Below, piece after piece: positions 1-11,394 of a DNA stretch of 64,000 nt. How positions within the stretch are numbered: the first letter of the stretch is position 1; each line of letters opens with the position of its first letter. The DNA is from Zanthoxylum bungeanum (lineage: Eukaryota; Streptophyta; Magnoliopsida; Sapindales; Rutaceae), in contig SKCR01018427.1 of the NCBI GenBank assembly GCA_019454045.1, positions 1 to 64,000 on the forward strand. The letters are read 5' to 3'. The notes under the pieces were generated by a model. It ran no database searches. It saw only the letters and a list, made by a program, of their open reading frames with translations, and had not been told where the DNA came from. The translations under genes and the position numbers were made by a program.

Positions 1-239
1 TTTACCAAGATTATTATATTATTGGCCGACCAATAAGCATCAAGCACATAGAATAGTAAATAATCAATAACAATTCCAAAAGAATAAAAATATGCAAATT
101 AATCAATAAACAAGCTCAATATCCATTACAATCCTAGATTTAATGAATTAGTTATTCATGATATTCAATAAAAATAAGCTAATCATTAATACAAGACAAA
201 GAACATATAAAAATAAAGTTAGAGAGAAAATGGAAGAAA

Positions 240-620
240 GAAATTTTTGTTTGCAGTCTTCATCTTCAAACTCCAATTCTGGTTAATGCACTTTTATTTG
301 CCTTGCTCTAGGTGTTCTTCTATGCTCCGAAGGCTCCAAAATATATTATGAGACTTTATTTTAGGTTTTGAGACGAACTTGTGCTTATATAGGAGATCTT
401 GGGGCTCTTTCCTGATCAAAAATCGAATTCTGGACAAAGTAGGAACGTATTCCGACGAGCGTCGCAACGTACTCCACGCTTCTTTGGCACGTCGCGACAC
501 GCCCAGTTTCAAGCATTCTGGTTACTTTTTGTTCATTAGCGAGTTGAGACGTGCGTTTTCACTCTGAAAATTTCATGATTTGCTCAGTCTCTTACTATTT
601 TCATCCCTAATTAATTTCAT
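240..620 (-). repeat. possible LTR remnant
   Basis: No protein gene is visible. On the minus strand there is a TATA-like CTATATAAGC near 390-400. A GC-rich patch of CGTCGC/GTCGCGAC words lies at 455-500. Similar CGTCGCGACG words occur in the two long LTRs at 31883-33695 and 49624-52093, so an old LTR fragment is a reasonable guess. No partner copy or target duplication is seen. Confidence 0.25.
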
Positions 621-1766
621 TGAGTCGTGAAATTATTTTGACCTGTAAAAACGCACCCAACATACATCAATTCGCTCATAAAACTCACTATCACCCACAC
701 AATATTAAGATAGAGATGCGGGAAATATAGAAATATTAACCGCTCATCACATGCATTATTATTAAAATATATATGATAAAATATTATGAAAAACTTAACA
801 TAATTTAGCAAATCCAAATTCCAAACAACTTAACCCAATTCAGCAGATCCAAATTCCAAACAAATACGTTACAGTTTTACAACATTTCAGAAATGAATAA
901 AATAAATTTAAACTACACCTGTCGGAACCTAGATCGAACTTGAGAGAAGAACTTCAAAGTGGACTTTTGTTCTTACTTTGTCCCATGGCTAAATGAACGA
1001 GATTTTGGAAATTTGTGCCTAACTAAAATACCAAATATTTTTCCTTATTTCAGTTCCAAAATATTAATAATTTACGTGATCTCTACGTTTACCTAACCTA
1101 AACCTGATTATCTCTATATATATATATATATATATATATAAAGAATTTATATTTTTATATTATTTAGGAGGAAATCTCTTATATGTTATAAGTTTTTTTA
1201 ATTATTACTATTAAATAAACATTAAAATATCATTTGAATTTATAAATTAAATTCTTAAAAATTATAAAATCTTTCACTAGAAAACCTTCTATCTTCGCCC
1301 TGTATTTACTAGTAATGAAGCAATATAAGTGAGTGAGTTACGTAAATGAAGCATGCATGTGACAGTCATGCTATAGCTGTATTAGATGCAGAACCAGAGT
1401 CAAAAGAAGATTATGAAATTGCCTTTCCATCGGGAATCACGGGCTTTGCTTCTCCTCGGGGAAATGAAGACTCATTCTGACTTATTCTTGCCACGTCACC
1501 CTCATGCATGTTCCCAAATTATCTTCTCTATTAATAATAATTGAAAACCCAACTCAATCTTGATTAAATCTAAGACCCTTGTATTTTAGCTTAATTAATC
1601 TTTAATGAGTTGCAAGTGAACTTTTTCTTCCCACGTCTAAAGCCAGCTCCGTGAAATGATCGACCCATTTTGGCTAAGCCACCACATTAGGGCTCTTCCT
1701 TTTGTTAGTCCCTGTTTCCATCCATCACAAGGATCTTGCAAGCAGCTGTTGTTACAGTTGTAGACA
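621..1766. other. AT-rich stretch without a gene
   Basis: I see no coding or RNA gene here. It holds AT-rich DNA, a short direct duplication around 800-870 (the words AATCCAAATTCCAAACAA occur twice) and a TA microsatellite at 1115-1140. Confidence 0.6.
1115..1140. repeat. (TA)n microsatellite
   Basis: About 13 uninterrupted TA units in AT-rich DNA. Confidence 0.95.
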
Positions 1767-2070
1767 GTGTTTTCAGTATCGGTAATTGAACCGGTGATCC
1801 AAAAAATCGGTGGATTGAATCATTTAAAAAAAATTAATAGTTACGGCTTATGTCATAAATAGTTTTATTTAATTAAAAATTATGAAAAAAAAAATTATAT
1901 ATTAATCTTTGCTTTTAAAAATTTAAAAAAAATTGAACCAGTCCAGTCCGGTTCACCGATTTTTACTAGGTTTGACCAATTTTACTATTTTTTTTATTAT
2001 CAGATTTTTATCAATTAATCAAACCAAACTCACAGCCGATTTCCAGTCCGGTCCACTTTTCAAAACAATG
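1767..2070. mobile_element. MITE-like inverted-repeat element
   Basis: The two ends are imperfect inverted copies. The left end reads AGTGTTTTCAGTATCGG. The right end, read on the minus strand, begins CATTGTTTTGAAAAG and then GGACCGGACTGG. The interior has further CCGGT/ACCGG words (AACCGGTGATCC at 1789, CAGTCCGGTTCACC at 1941). This pattern is typical of a widespread plant MITE class. No transposase gene is present and the target duplication is not clear. The ends are degenerate, so the family (hAT-like or other) is uncertain. Confidence 0.4.
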
Positions 2071-2129
2071 GTTGTAGTTTGCTTTTTTTTTTTTTTTTTT
2101 TCCTTTTGCTTTTATTATTATTAATTTCG

Positions 2130-2245
2130 TCCATAATGATAATCAGACTATTTGTGAGTATTAATTAGTTAGTTTAATCGATAAAATCTCATATTATTGA
2201 ATATGGTATTCGAATCTCGTTCACCCGACATTTTATAATGGTATT
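2130..2245 (+). mobile_element. possible SINE fragment
   Basis: TATTCGAATCTCG near 2208 resembles the tRNA B-box (GTTCGAATCC), about 40 bases after a weak A-box-like stretch (TTAGTTTAATCGATAAAATC). The layout resembles the clearer SINE at 20657, but the body cannot be matched with confidence. Confidence 0.25.
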
Positions 2246-2518
2246 AATTTCGACTATATATGTTTGATTTATCATAAGGATCTTCATATGATTTTCATTA
2301 TGATCTATATGATCAATTTTTGATTCCAAAGATCTTCATTTCATTTTTATCATGAGTTCAATTTGAGCTCGATTGATTAAAAAAATCAAATTTGAATCGG
2401 TTCAGATATTAAAAAATAAACAAAAAACTGAATAAGAAATCCACAAACCTAAAATTTCCAAATTCAATTTTGAATTAGGATTCTCTCTTTTTTTTTCTTC
2501 CTATTTTAATTTGAGTTT

Positions 2519-3274
2519 TGTAAACGCTGAATTTTGTCTTCGGCCTACAATCATGAATTTGTATGATATGGGCTTCAAAGATCATGTAAAACAAAGGTAA
2601 ATGGAGTGTCGAGTAGCTACCCACCGGTGTGGTGGACACCGTAGGCACTCCGACGCTCAAGTCAGTGATGGTGATGAGTAAAAGGAGAGAAGAACCAAGG
2701 CAACTCAAGTGTGAGGGCCTAAGGTTGAATGATCAATATTGAATGCTGAATCAGTCATCGGTGAGTGCCTCAATCCCTTGGACCCCCTCTCCTTTTATAG
2801 GCTACGAATTAACCTCTTAGTTGGCTTATGATTTCATTGGAATAGTTGAATTACAAGCATTTTAGGAGAGGGTAGTGGAGTTGAGATTGGATTAGAAGTA
2901 CCTAGATGTCATGGGATTAAGTTTAATCTCATTTGTATTTGGATTAGTCCAAATACTTAGTTTCCTTGTTGGAAAATGATTAGTGCTAGTAATGTCTTAT
3001 GAGACACCGCATAACATGGGCTATAGTTTTTAAAGGTCTTTCAAGTCGCACGGGCCTCTTACCCTTATGGGTATACGGGCTTGTGGGCCCTATATATGAG
3101 TTTTGTGCAGACTCGTCTTTTAGTGACTAGATTCGAGTGGATTGGGCCTCGGTGGTAGTCCATAACACTATTTTAGGCCAGATGAAGGCCATAAGTTATG
3201 TTTTGGTGCAAGTCTGATACGTGAGCCTAGGACATAATGACATTTGGGTCCCTAACCCAAATTTAGCTCGTACA
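2519..3274 (-). repeat. 3' LTR of the Tat-like element
   Basis: A direct repeat of 9876-10630. It shares the block around CACCGGTGTGGTGGAC (2620) and the run GTGAGGGCCTAAGGTTGAATG (2710). It starts TGTAAACG on the plus strand and ends GCTCGTACA. It is immediately preceded by AGTTT. Confidence 0.85.
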
Positions 3275-3349
3275 GTTTGTCTCTACTCTCTAATTCAATG
3301 AGTCATTAGCTTGAAAACGAGTATGTTTTCTAAGGTTTGATTAAAATGT

Positions 3350-4513
3350 GTGAGCATGGCTTGGACCAGACGGTGGTCATGTCACGTTCGACCGAACCAA
3401 ATAAAGATTTGGGATAATCATCAGTAGACCTGATAATAGTCTATGAGAGTTTTTCGATTGGTTGGCCCAAATGAAAGCCCATAAGCCAATTCGACCCGAC
3501 GCATATCATGGAGAATGCACCGTCGACTATACCAGATGAAGGTCCAAGAATCAACCTGACCTGAAGAAGGTTGTGGGGAATGTTCTAGTCGACTGGCTCA
3601 GATGAAGATCCATGATAATCTTTAGTCGACTAGACCTGCTGAAGGTCCGGGGAGTCTTCAGTCAACTAGACCAGATGAAGGCCCAAGAACCAACCTGAAA
3701 TGAAGAAGGTCATGGGGAATGTTCCCGTCGACCAGACCAAATGAAGGTCCAGGATAATCTCCAGTAGACCAGACCAGCTGAAGGTCCGAGAGAATCTTTA
3801 TTCGACTGGACCGGATGGAGGTCTAAGAATAAACATAACCTGAAGAATATCATGGGGAATGTTCTCGCCGACTGGACCAGATAAAGGTCTAGGATAATCT
3901 CCAGTCGACCAGACCTGCTGAAGGTCCGGGGGAGTCTTTATTCAACTGAATAAGATGAAGGCCCATGAACTAACCTGACCTGAAAAAGATTATGAGGAAT
4001 GTTCTCGTTGATTGGACCAGATGAAGGTCCAGGATAATCTCCAGTCGACCACATCTACTGAAGGTCCGGGGGAGTATTCAGTCGACTTGATCAGATGAAG
4101 GCCCAAGAATCAATCTGACTTAAAGAAGGTCGTGGGGAATGTTCTCGTCGACTGGACCAGCTGAAGGTCTATGATAATCTTCAATCGACCAGAACTGCTA
4201 AGGTCTAGGGGAGTCTTCAGTCAACTTGACCGGATTAAGTCCCATGAACCAACCTGACCTGAAGAAGGTCATGGGGAATGTTCTCATCAACTAGACCAAA
4301 TGAAGGTCCAAGATAATCTTCAGTCGACCAGTCCAGGATAATCTTCAGTCAACTAGACCCCTGAAGGTTTAGGGGAGTCTTCAGTCGACTGGACTGGATG
4401 AAGGCCCAAGAACCAACCTGACCTAAATGAGGTCGTGGGGAATATTATCGTCGACTGGATCAGATGAAGGTCTATGATAATCTCCAGTCGACCAAACTCG
4501 CTGAAGGTCCGGG
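3350..4513. repeat. ~140-bp tandem array, part 1
   Basis: About eight head-to-tail copies of a ~140-bp unit. The recurring word AAGGTCC(G/A)GGGGAGTCTT starts at 3642, 3781, 3921 and 4061, a spacing of 139-140. Each unit has three sub-repeats beginning GTCGACTGGACC or GTCGACCAGACC and followed by GAAGGTCC. The array lies between the element's coding remnants and its 3' LTR. Copies are diverged and show no open frame. Variable tandem arrays in this position are known in the 3' untranslated region of plant Tat/Ogre elements. Confidence 0.9.
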
Positions 4514-6464
4514 TGTTGGGAAGCGACCGAGAGTGCGCTGCGGAAAATCAAAATTATTATGCCGCTTTCCCTTTGCCAATGACCCGTTTGTTTTTATTAT
4601 TCTACAAGCTTAGGCATGTTACTATTTATTCTAAGCATAAAACTCATAAAACATGCAAAGAACATAAACCTAAACATGCTAACTATCATAAGAACTCTAA
4701 TTAAAATAAAGAAAGAAAAAGACTTACTTGAATCGAAGACTCCTCCAGTCCTCCCTCCAATCTACAAGCTTTTCTCGAACTCAGCAAGCTCTCCCACGTT
4801 CCAAAGAGCCATCCAAGTGTGTGGCCTCCAAAGATGCACACACCAAAGCCAAAACTCAACGGTAAGACTACGCCTTGAGTGCACAAGTATTTTGCCATTG
4901 GTGCTAGCCTAGGCAAATACCTCAAAACTTTTAACTCGAGGTTCATCTAGTCAATTAGACTTAAGGATCCTAAAAAAAAGTGGCTTACTGTTAAACTTTA
5001 GAGCTGTTCACTTATATAAACCCAAGATATGAAAGGTTTTGGTGTAAAAAATTTGTGAAGAATTCTTTGGGTTTATATAGTGCTCCAAAGACAACAAAAT
5101 TAATTAAGAATCTGATGTGGGATAAAAGCTAATTTAATCTTAGCCATTGGATCTTAATTTAGTGGTTTACTGAGATTATAAAACCCTAATAAGAGTTTGG
5201 GCCGAATTGGAATTCAAAACAAATATAAAAAATTTACTATTCACGTTTCTATTCACATGAATAGTATTTTTTTTAATTTTTTTTTATTCCAATTCCCAAA
5301 GTGCCCCTATCGTCATTCACCAATCCCTAAGCCACTATGAAATCTCATAAATGATCTGTTCAATAATTAAACACATTGAACCATTTATGAACAATTCCTA
5401 CAGCAATCATATATGCTGTTATATTTGTACTGTGCATTGTTAACCATTGATTTCGACTTTGTTGTGTGTGACCTTTTGGGTTCCCCTCAAGTTGGACATG
5501 AAATGAATCGTGATAATTTAATCGAACATAAATTATCCTCCGATCAGATGGTCGTTCGATTTCAATGACCAAACTTGACATCTAGCAACATGCCAAAGCC
5601 CCCAAATGAGAATGAAAGATATATATACCCATTCTGTATGCGATTTACATATGATACGGTCTATCACCTCACTGTATCCCCACCTATTGACCTAGGGTAC
5701 GAAAAGTATCTACCCATATGGTCAAAGTTATGATGTTGATAGTGTCATGAATCGTGCTAACCCAAGAATCTCACATGATTCTTCCACTGTGGCCACAGTC
5801 TCAAGCACTGATCACACATATCAACCTGCGAACTGGAATATTACTCTTATAAGAAAATATTATCCGAGAGAGTGGTGATTCTCTGTTGTATCTTTACAAA
5901 CTTCATGTATTTCAACAAATGACCCAATCATACCCTTATGACAGGATCTTTTGAACCAGGGAAGAAGAATGTCAAAGTTATTTGATCCACACATAAGATT
6001 GTAAAGACATCAAGTCTAAGGACTAGTCATATAATCGATACACGAAAGTTCTCACAGACACATGAGATAAACACTCCATATGAAAACTTTCAGCGGTCAG
6101 TTTGATGGACACGAGCAACTCATGCATCCATGTGATACACCAAGCGGACGGATCTCCGCTAGTAGCCTATGAGATCGGCTACCCCACTTAAGGGCAGATC
6201 ATATTATCATGCTAGTCTCTCCGCTTTGTGAACGCCCAGATTATTCATAAAACTTTGACTATGAACATTGAAGAGTAATGATTCTCATAAGGTGTGGAAG
6301 CCATCGTCTTATTACTCCAAGGGTTTTATTACAGTGTTGATGATTCATATAAGTTATGTAAGACACGTATAATAAAGATTGTCATTTTATTAATTAATGA
6401 AAATATTAAAAATACATGTATATATAGCCCATCCACAAGTTGGGTATATGGCATATCCCTAACA
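4514..6464 (-). mobile_element. solo LTR (1.95 kb) nested in the tandem array
   Basis: The segment begins TGTTGGGA and ends TCCCTAACA, short inverted LTR-type termini, and it breaks the 140-bp array cleanly: the array word stops at CCGGG (4513) and resumes at TCGGGGAGTC (6466). The likely target duplication is CCGGG/TCGGG with one mismatch. On the minus strand there is a good TATA box (CACTATATAAACCC, about 5068-5082). No gag or pol and no second copy is present, so it is a solo LTR left by recombination between two LTRs. Orientation is inferred from the TATA box. The superfamily is uncertain. Confidence 0.7.
5066..5084 (-). promoter_or_regulatory. TATA box of the solo LTR
   Basis: The minus strand reads GCACTATATAAACCCAAAG. 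A second TATATAAACCCAAG lies on the plus strand at about 5013-5027, forming an imperfect inverted repeat around the promoter. Confidence 0.5.
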
Positions 6465-7345
6465 ATCGGGGAGTCTTCAGTCGACTGGCAAGATGAAGGC
6501 CCAAGAACCAACTTGACCTAAAGATGATCGTGGGGAATGTTCATGTCGATTGGACCAGATGAAGGTCTATGATAATCTCTAGTCGACCAGACCCGCTGAT
6601 AGTCTAAAGGATTCTTCAGTCGAATGGACCAGATGAAAGCCTATGAACCAACCCGACCTTAAGAAGGTTGTGGGGAATGTTCTCATCGATTGGATTAGAT
6701 GAAAGTCCAGGATAATCTACAGTCGACCGAACTTGCTGAAAGTCTGGGGGAGTCTTCGATCGACTGAACCAGATGAAGCTCCATGAACCAACCTAACCTA
6801 AAGAAGGTCATGGGGCGTATTCGCGTCGACTGGACCAGATGAAAGTCTAGGACAATCTCCAGTTGACCAAACATACTGTAGGTCCGAGGGAGTCTTCAAT
6901 CGACTGGACCAGATGAAGGTCCAGGAACCAACCTAACCTGAATAAGTTCATGGGAAATGTTCCCGTCGACTAGACCAGATGAAGGTCTAAGATAATCTCC
7001 AGTCGACCAAACCTGCTGAAGGTTCGGGGTAGTCTTTAGTGGACTGAACCATATGAAGGGCCAAGAACCAACCTGACTTGAAGAAAGTCATGGGAATGTT
7101 CCCGTCGACTAAACTATATGAAGGTCTAAGATAATCTCTAGTCGACCAAACCTGCTGTAGGTCTGGGGGAGTCTTCGGTCGAATAGACCGGATGAAGGTT
7201 CTAGAACCAACCTGACCTGAAGAAGGTCGTGGGGAATATTCTCGTTGACTGGACCAGATAAAGGTCCAGGATAATCTCCAGTCGACCAGACCTGCTGAAG
7301 GTCCGGGGGAGTCTTTTATGTCGTTTGGACCAGATGAATTTCTGG
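6465..7345. repeat. ~140-bp tandem array, part 2
   Basis: The array continues after the solo LTR with about six more units, with the same GTCGACTGGACCAGATGAAGG and GGAATGTTC words. Units carry scattered substitutions. With part 1 there are roughly fourteen copies. Confidence 0.9.
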
Positions 7346-8011
7346 GTCTTCACCTTAGTCTACTCCATAATCAATTTTGATTGAACGTTTAGCGCTATAT
7401 TAACATGGGCAAAGTTGGCCGAATCCATTCCATTGACTGGATCTGATCATGTCGAGTGGGATTGTTGTAGTTGGGAGTTGCTTCTTGCCTGCAGCCACTG
7501 ACTAAATTAGTTATATCTAAATAACATTTTTACTTGTCGTCTTGAGACCATGTCGGCTGACCCAAAGGGTGGTCCTTGGATGTCAGCTGAAATAAGGGTC
7601 ATGTTATGTCGTTTGGACCAGATTCAGGTCTTTATATGTCGTCTGAAGTAGTTACACGTCCAATAGACTACCTTATGGTCGGCTGGATCCACTGGATTTT
7701 CAAGAGGGCATTCTCTTATTGATTGGGAGAAATGAATTTCTTTAGAAATTGGCTGGACCAGGTGAAGGTCCATGTACGTCGACTGGGGCATATGAGGGTC
7801 TCCAGATGTTGGTTAGAGCATGCGAATGTCGTACCCATTCCAAGCGACCAACGTGTAATTGTTTAGAGTGGTCTGACTATCCCCATGAGACAATGTGGTT
7901 GTCTTTGACTTTTTCGGGACCTAATTGTGCATTGTGAGATGAGCTTTACAAGATAGTCTTTTAGAGGTTTGGGCCCTTCAATTTTTTTTTTTTACTTTTT
8001 TTTCCTTACAG
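7346..8011 (+). other. spacer with diverged sub-repeats, ends at a splice-acceptor-like site
   Basis: Loose copies of the array words (GTCGTTTGGACCAGA, GTCGACTGGGGC) are scattered to about 7810, so the region seems to be older, decayed array. At 7980-8011 a long pyrimidine tract ends in CCTTACAG directly before the coding-like segment at 8012, which looks like an intron 3' end on the plus strand. Confidence 0.45.
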
Positions 8012-8536
8012 GCATTGGAATGTAGTATTTTACAGTTGATGGCTGCAAAGGCCAATCAGAGAATAATCAGAGACTTAGAAAAGTACAACACGACCTTGAG
8101 GAATGAAGTTGCTGAAGTTAATACAATGACTGAGGATACTGAGAAACATGTAAAAGAGGATGAGGATAGAGCAAAAGTTGATGAGTCGACCTTGAAGGCT
8201 GAGAGATGGATGATGTAGCTTGAGATAGAACCCTATAAGGATGGGCTGGAAAGTTTGGAAAGCATAAAGACAAGACTCCTGAGAAATGGATAAATGAGTA
8301 AGAGAGAATGGAAATTGGTCATCCCTCCCCGACTGCTGGGAGTGAAGATATGGAGGAAGCTCTTGAGGTGGGTGAGGGGCTGCTCACAGGGATGGTGAAA
8401 AGCTGATGAGGCTGAAGATAAGTCTGGTCGTATGAAAGATAATGTTCATGTCTCGAAGGTTAATGATATTGAGGATGTTCTAGCCGACAGTGAGCCAGCT
8501 ACTGACGTTCAAGACGTCCCAGCCTTAGATGATTGA
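8012..8536 (+). pseudogene. antisense coiled-coil ORF of the Tat-like element
   Basis: A reading frame on the strand opposite to gag, after a plausible splice acceptor at 8010-8011. It reads ALECSILQLMAAKANQRI and then a strongly charged, heptad-like stretch rich in Glu, Lys and Asp (8060-8215), as in a coiled coil. It breaks at a TAG (8216). Short coding-like stretches continue in shifted frames to an acidic end, ALDD-stop, at 8536. Extra antisense ORFs between pol and the 3' LTR are established for Tat-lineage elements such as Retand, and this has the right strand and place. Its biochemical function is not known to me. It is not translatable as it stands. A captured host exon is an alternative. 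Confidence 0.55.
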
Positions 8537-9104
8537 TCATGTCTCTGCATTACTCAGTTTATTTTGTATTTATTTTTTGTAGTTGGTAACTAAGTTTTTA
8601 TATTATTAAATGGATGAATTACTTTTTGTTTCTGCTCATTTGTATGTTTTATGGATATGTATATTTGTTTGGTATCAATAATCTAGTTGTTTGGTTGGTT
8701 GTTGACTCGAAACATTTGGGGAAGGTAGAGTCTATGTCGCTTCACTTTAATGTCGTCTCGAGACTTTGGCTTAAATAAAGGCAAATTCTTGGTTGCTTCC
8801 ATTTTATGTTGGCTAAAGACATAGGCTCAGATAAATGTCAAGTCTTGGTCGTTTAGACCTGATGTCGAATGAGACAAATTGATTGAAGACCAATGTCATA
8901 TCGTGTAGGCTGAAGGCCTACACTTATAATCCTTGTTTATAGGGCAGTGATCTCTTGCTTGTGGGATCCATCTATCTGCTGGCTGATGGGTCCTCATACC
9001 AGAATCCTTCGGCCATTTAGAAGATTTTAATGTCTTTTCTTCATAGCGATTATTAGGACCGTTGCGTTTCTGGTTCTTCTTATCTTCTTCCTACAGGATC
9101 TCGA
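8537..9104. other. internal non-coding region of the Tat-like element
   Basis: No RT, RNase H or integrase motifs are visible on either strand where pol should lie. Repeated phrases around 8700-8900 (CGAAACATTTGG, GTCGTCTCGAGAC, GGTCGTTTAGACC) resemble very diverged array sub-repeats. Confidence 0.5.
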
Positions 9105-9800
9105 CTTGTGCTCAGGCCATTTCTTGGTCCATGGTGTAGCACCTGAACTATGTTAGCTTCTTATACAATCCACTCTCGCTAAGTAGACCATTGCGAGAAG
9201 CTTCGACAACGGTTGGTTGATGGAGATCTAGGATGAAAATTCTTTCTTTGTTGAATAGTTTCACGTAGCTTCACAGGGATTCTCCTTTCCGTTGTTGGAT
9301 GGAGTTTAGATCGTCAGTGGTTTTCTCAAACTTGCAAGAGCTTGCGAAATATTCCACGAACTTGTCCGTCAACTCTTGGTATGATCCAATAGACCGATAT
9401 CAGAGATTGATTAACCAAGTGAGAGTCAGGCCTGCTAGCGTCTCTCTGAATCCTCTACATATTTCAACCTCTCATTGGTGTGGTGCTAGGGTCGTGGACA
9501 TTATCTTATACTTGTAGTGGACAACATGGTCGTTTGGGTTCGTGGATCCATCGTGTAATAGATTGTAACCAGCCACGTCGTTGAATGCCCCTAAGAGGTC
9601 GGTTGGAATGGCAGTCTGCTGGGGTGATCTTATGCACCTCACCATTGAGAATTCGAAGCCATCTACTTCAATTGCTTCTAGAGGCTAGTTTTGGTATCTC
9701 ATATTGCGAGATTTGCCTCCTCTAACATTCTCATGCTTTCTTGAAGGGCAGCCAATTGGGCAGACACAAAGTCTGAGGTGTTCTCGTTGCCAGAAGCCAT
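9105..9800 (-). pseudogene. gag pseudogene of the Tat-like Gypsy element
   Basis: Read on the minus strand from an ATG at 9800, the frame gives ASGNENTSDFVSAQLAALQ, then a stop. It continues with the Retrotrans_gag signature: YDGSTNPNDHVVHYK, CRGFRETLAGLTLTWL, ELTDKFVEYFASS and QQRKGESL followed by SYVKLFNKE. The order and wording match Tat-lineage Gypsy gags, the capsid-like protein that packages element RNA. At least five in-frame stops (for example after TLAPHQ and after GESL) make it non-functional. No zinc knuckle or protease follows; the next recognisable item is the antisense ORF. It lies just inside the 5' LTR, as expected for gag. Confidence 0.75.
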
Positions 9801-9875
9801 GTGTGTTGTGGGGATCGTAAACTGAGAAATCTTTGGTTGTTATGAATTGTTAGGGCCCCACGGTGGGTGCCAAAT

Positions 9876-10630
9876 TATAGACGTTGAATTTCGCCGTTGA
9901 CCTACAATTGAGAATTTGTATGATATGGGCTCCAATGATCGTACAAAAGAAATATAAATAGAGCGCAGAGTATCTACCCACCGGTGTGGTGGACTCCGTA
10001 GGTACTCCGACGCTCAAGTCGGTGATGGTGATGAGCAAAGAAGAGAAGAAACAAGGTAACTCAAGTGTGAGGGCCTAAGGTTGAATGATGAATGTTGAAT
10101 GCTGAATCAGTCATCGGTGAGTGCCTTAATCTTTTGGACCCCCTCTTCTTTTATAGGCTATGAAGTAACCTCTTTGTTGGCTCATGATTTCCTTGGAATA
10201 ATCGAATTCCAATCCTTTTATGAGAGGGTAGTGGAGTTGAGATTGAATTAGAAGTACCTAGATGTCATGGGATTAAGTGTAATCCTATTTGTATTTGGAT
10301 TGGTCCAAATACTTAGTTTCATTGTTGGAAAATGATTAGTGCTAGCAATGTCTACTGAGACATCACATAACATGGTCTGTGGTTCTTAGAGATCTTTCAA
10401 GTCGCATGAGTCTCTTACTCTTGTGGATATACAGGCTCGTGGGTCCTACATATAAATCTTGTACAAACTCATCTTTTAGTGATTAGATTCGTATGAAATG
10501 GGCCTCGGTGGTAGCCTATAATGTCATTCTATGCCATATGAAGTCCATATGTCATGTTTTGGTGTAAGTCTAATGTGTGGGCCTGTGACATAATAACATT
10601 TGGGTCCTTATCCTAAATTTGGCTCCTACA
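9876..10630 (-). repeat. 5' LTR of the Tat-like element
   Basis: Partner of 2519-3274. In element orientation it starts TGTAGGAGCC and ends CGTCTATA, followed by ATTTGGCACCCACCGTGGGG. The terminal CA has decayed to TA. It is followed on the plus strand by the target duplication AGTTT (10631-10635). Confidence 0.85.
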
Positions 10631-10635
10631 AGTTT

Positions 10636-11368
10636 ATTACCCTATGAAGAATATCTTGCCTCTTTAATCAAGAGAGAGTCATGGTTCGATAAACTTAACC
10701 TTACCATATCTTGAAAACATAAACTCATTGAGGGCTTGAAGTCTCATTTATTGTTAATTCATAATTCCATATCAATCATCTTTTAATATTTTTTTAAAGG
10801 ATGAGGATTCGCTTATTTGAGTTTGTATTGATTATTGAATCAATTATTATAATATATCTAATATAAATTTCACATGAATCTCATTTATCTCTTGACAGAC
10901 ACAATTCTTTTTTTTAAAAGACTAAATGTTATCTCAATTTTTAGTTTTTTTTTAATACATTATAATTCGACGGATATACAATCTGAAATCAATTGGGACA
11001 TTAAAAATATACAATTATAGTACACTCAGAAACCTACGTCTACGAAGAGACGACATAGAACTTCAAATCCTGAAGATATCTACTCTCGCTCAAATATGGA
11101 GAGATAAACTACTCTCATTTTTTGGAAATGAGAGTCAATGCAGAAACTCGAATATGTATTCTCTCACATGTTATCAATAGGCTCAATCCCTTAATCTTCA
11201 GTTGAAGTGTTGGTCAAAGGACTATTTCTTCGCTTTTTGTAGATAATATTTGATGATGATATTTGCAAATGAAATATGGATCGAGGGAATAAAAAACAGC
11301 AACTCAAAAACAACCCAAAACTTTAAAAAAGTATTATCATCAACTTGCATGAGGCACGTGAAATTTGA
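10636..11368. other. AT-rich spacer without a gene
   Basis: This is unique-looking sequence between the Tat-like element and the first CACTA element. I see no open frame, RNA gene or repeat that I can support. Confidence 0.6.
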
Positions 11369-11394
11369 CACTTACTATAAGAAATTACAGTTTT

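Larger units (their letters stand above)
2519..10630 (-). mobile_element. Tat-like Ty3/Gypsy element, non-autonomous, complete
   Basis: A full-length LTR retrotransposon on the minus strand, about 8.1 kb. Its ~755-bp terminal repeats (2519-3274 and 9876-10630) begin TGTAGGAGC in element orientation. The same five bases, AGTTT, flank both ends (2514-2518 and 10631-10635), a textbook target-site duplication. In element order it has the 5' LTR, a GGCACCCACCGTGGGGC leader seen in Tat-lineage Gypsy elements, a degraded gag, no protease/RT/integrase, a reading frame on the opposite strand (8012-8536), a ~140-bp tandem array and the 3' LTR. The LTRs differ at very roughly one base in seven to eight over the first 165 bases compared by eye, so the insertion is old. 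A 1.95-kb solo LTR is nested inside. Without pol it would depend on enzymes from related elements. Confidence 0.85.

Noticed and set aside
3350..7345. CRISPR-like regular repeats
   Set aside because: Units of 140 bp without distinct unique spacers in a plant LTR element; this is an ordinary tandem array.
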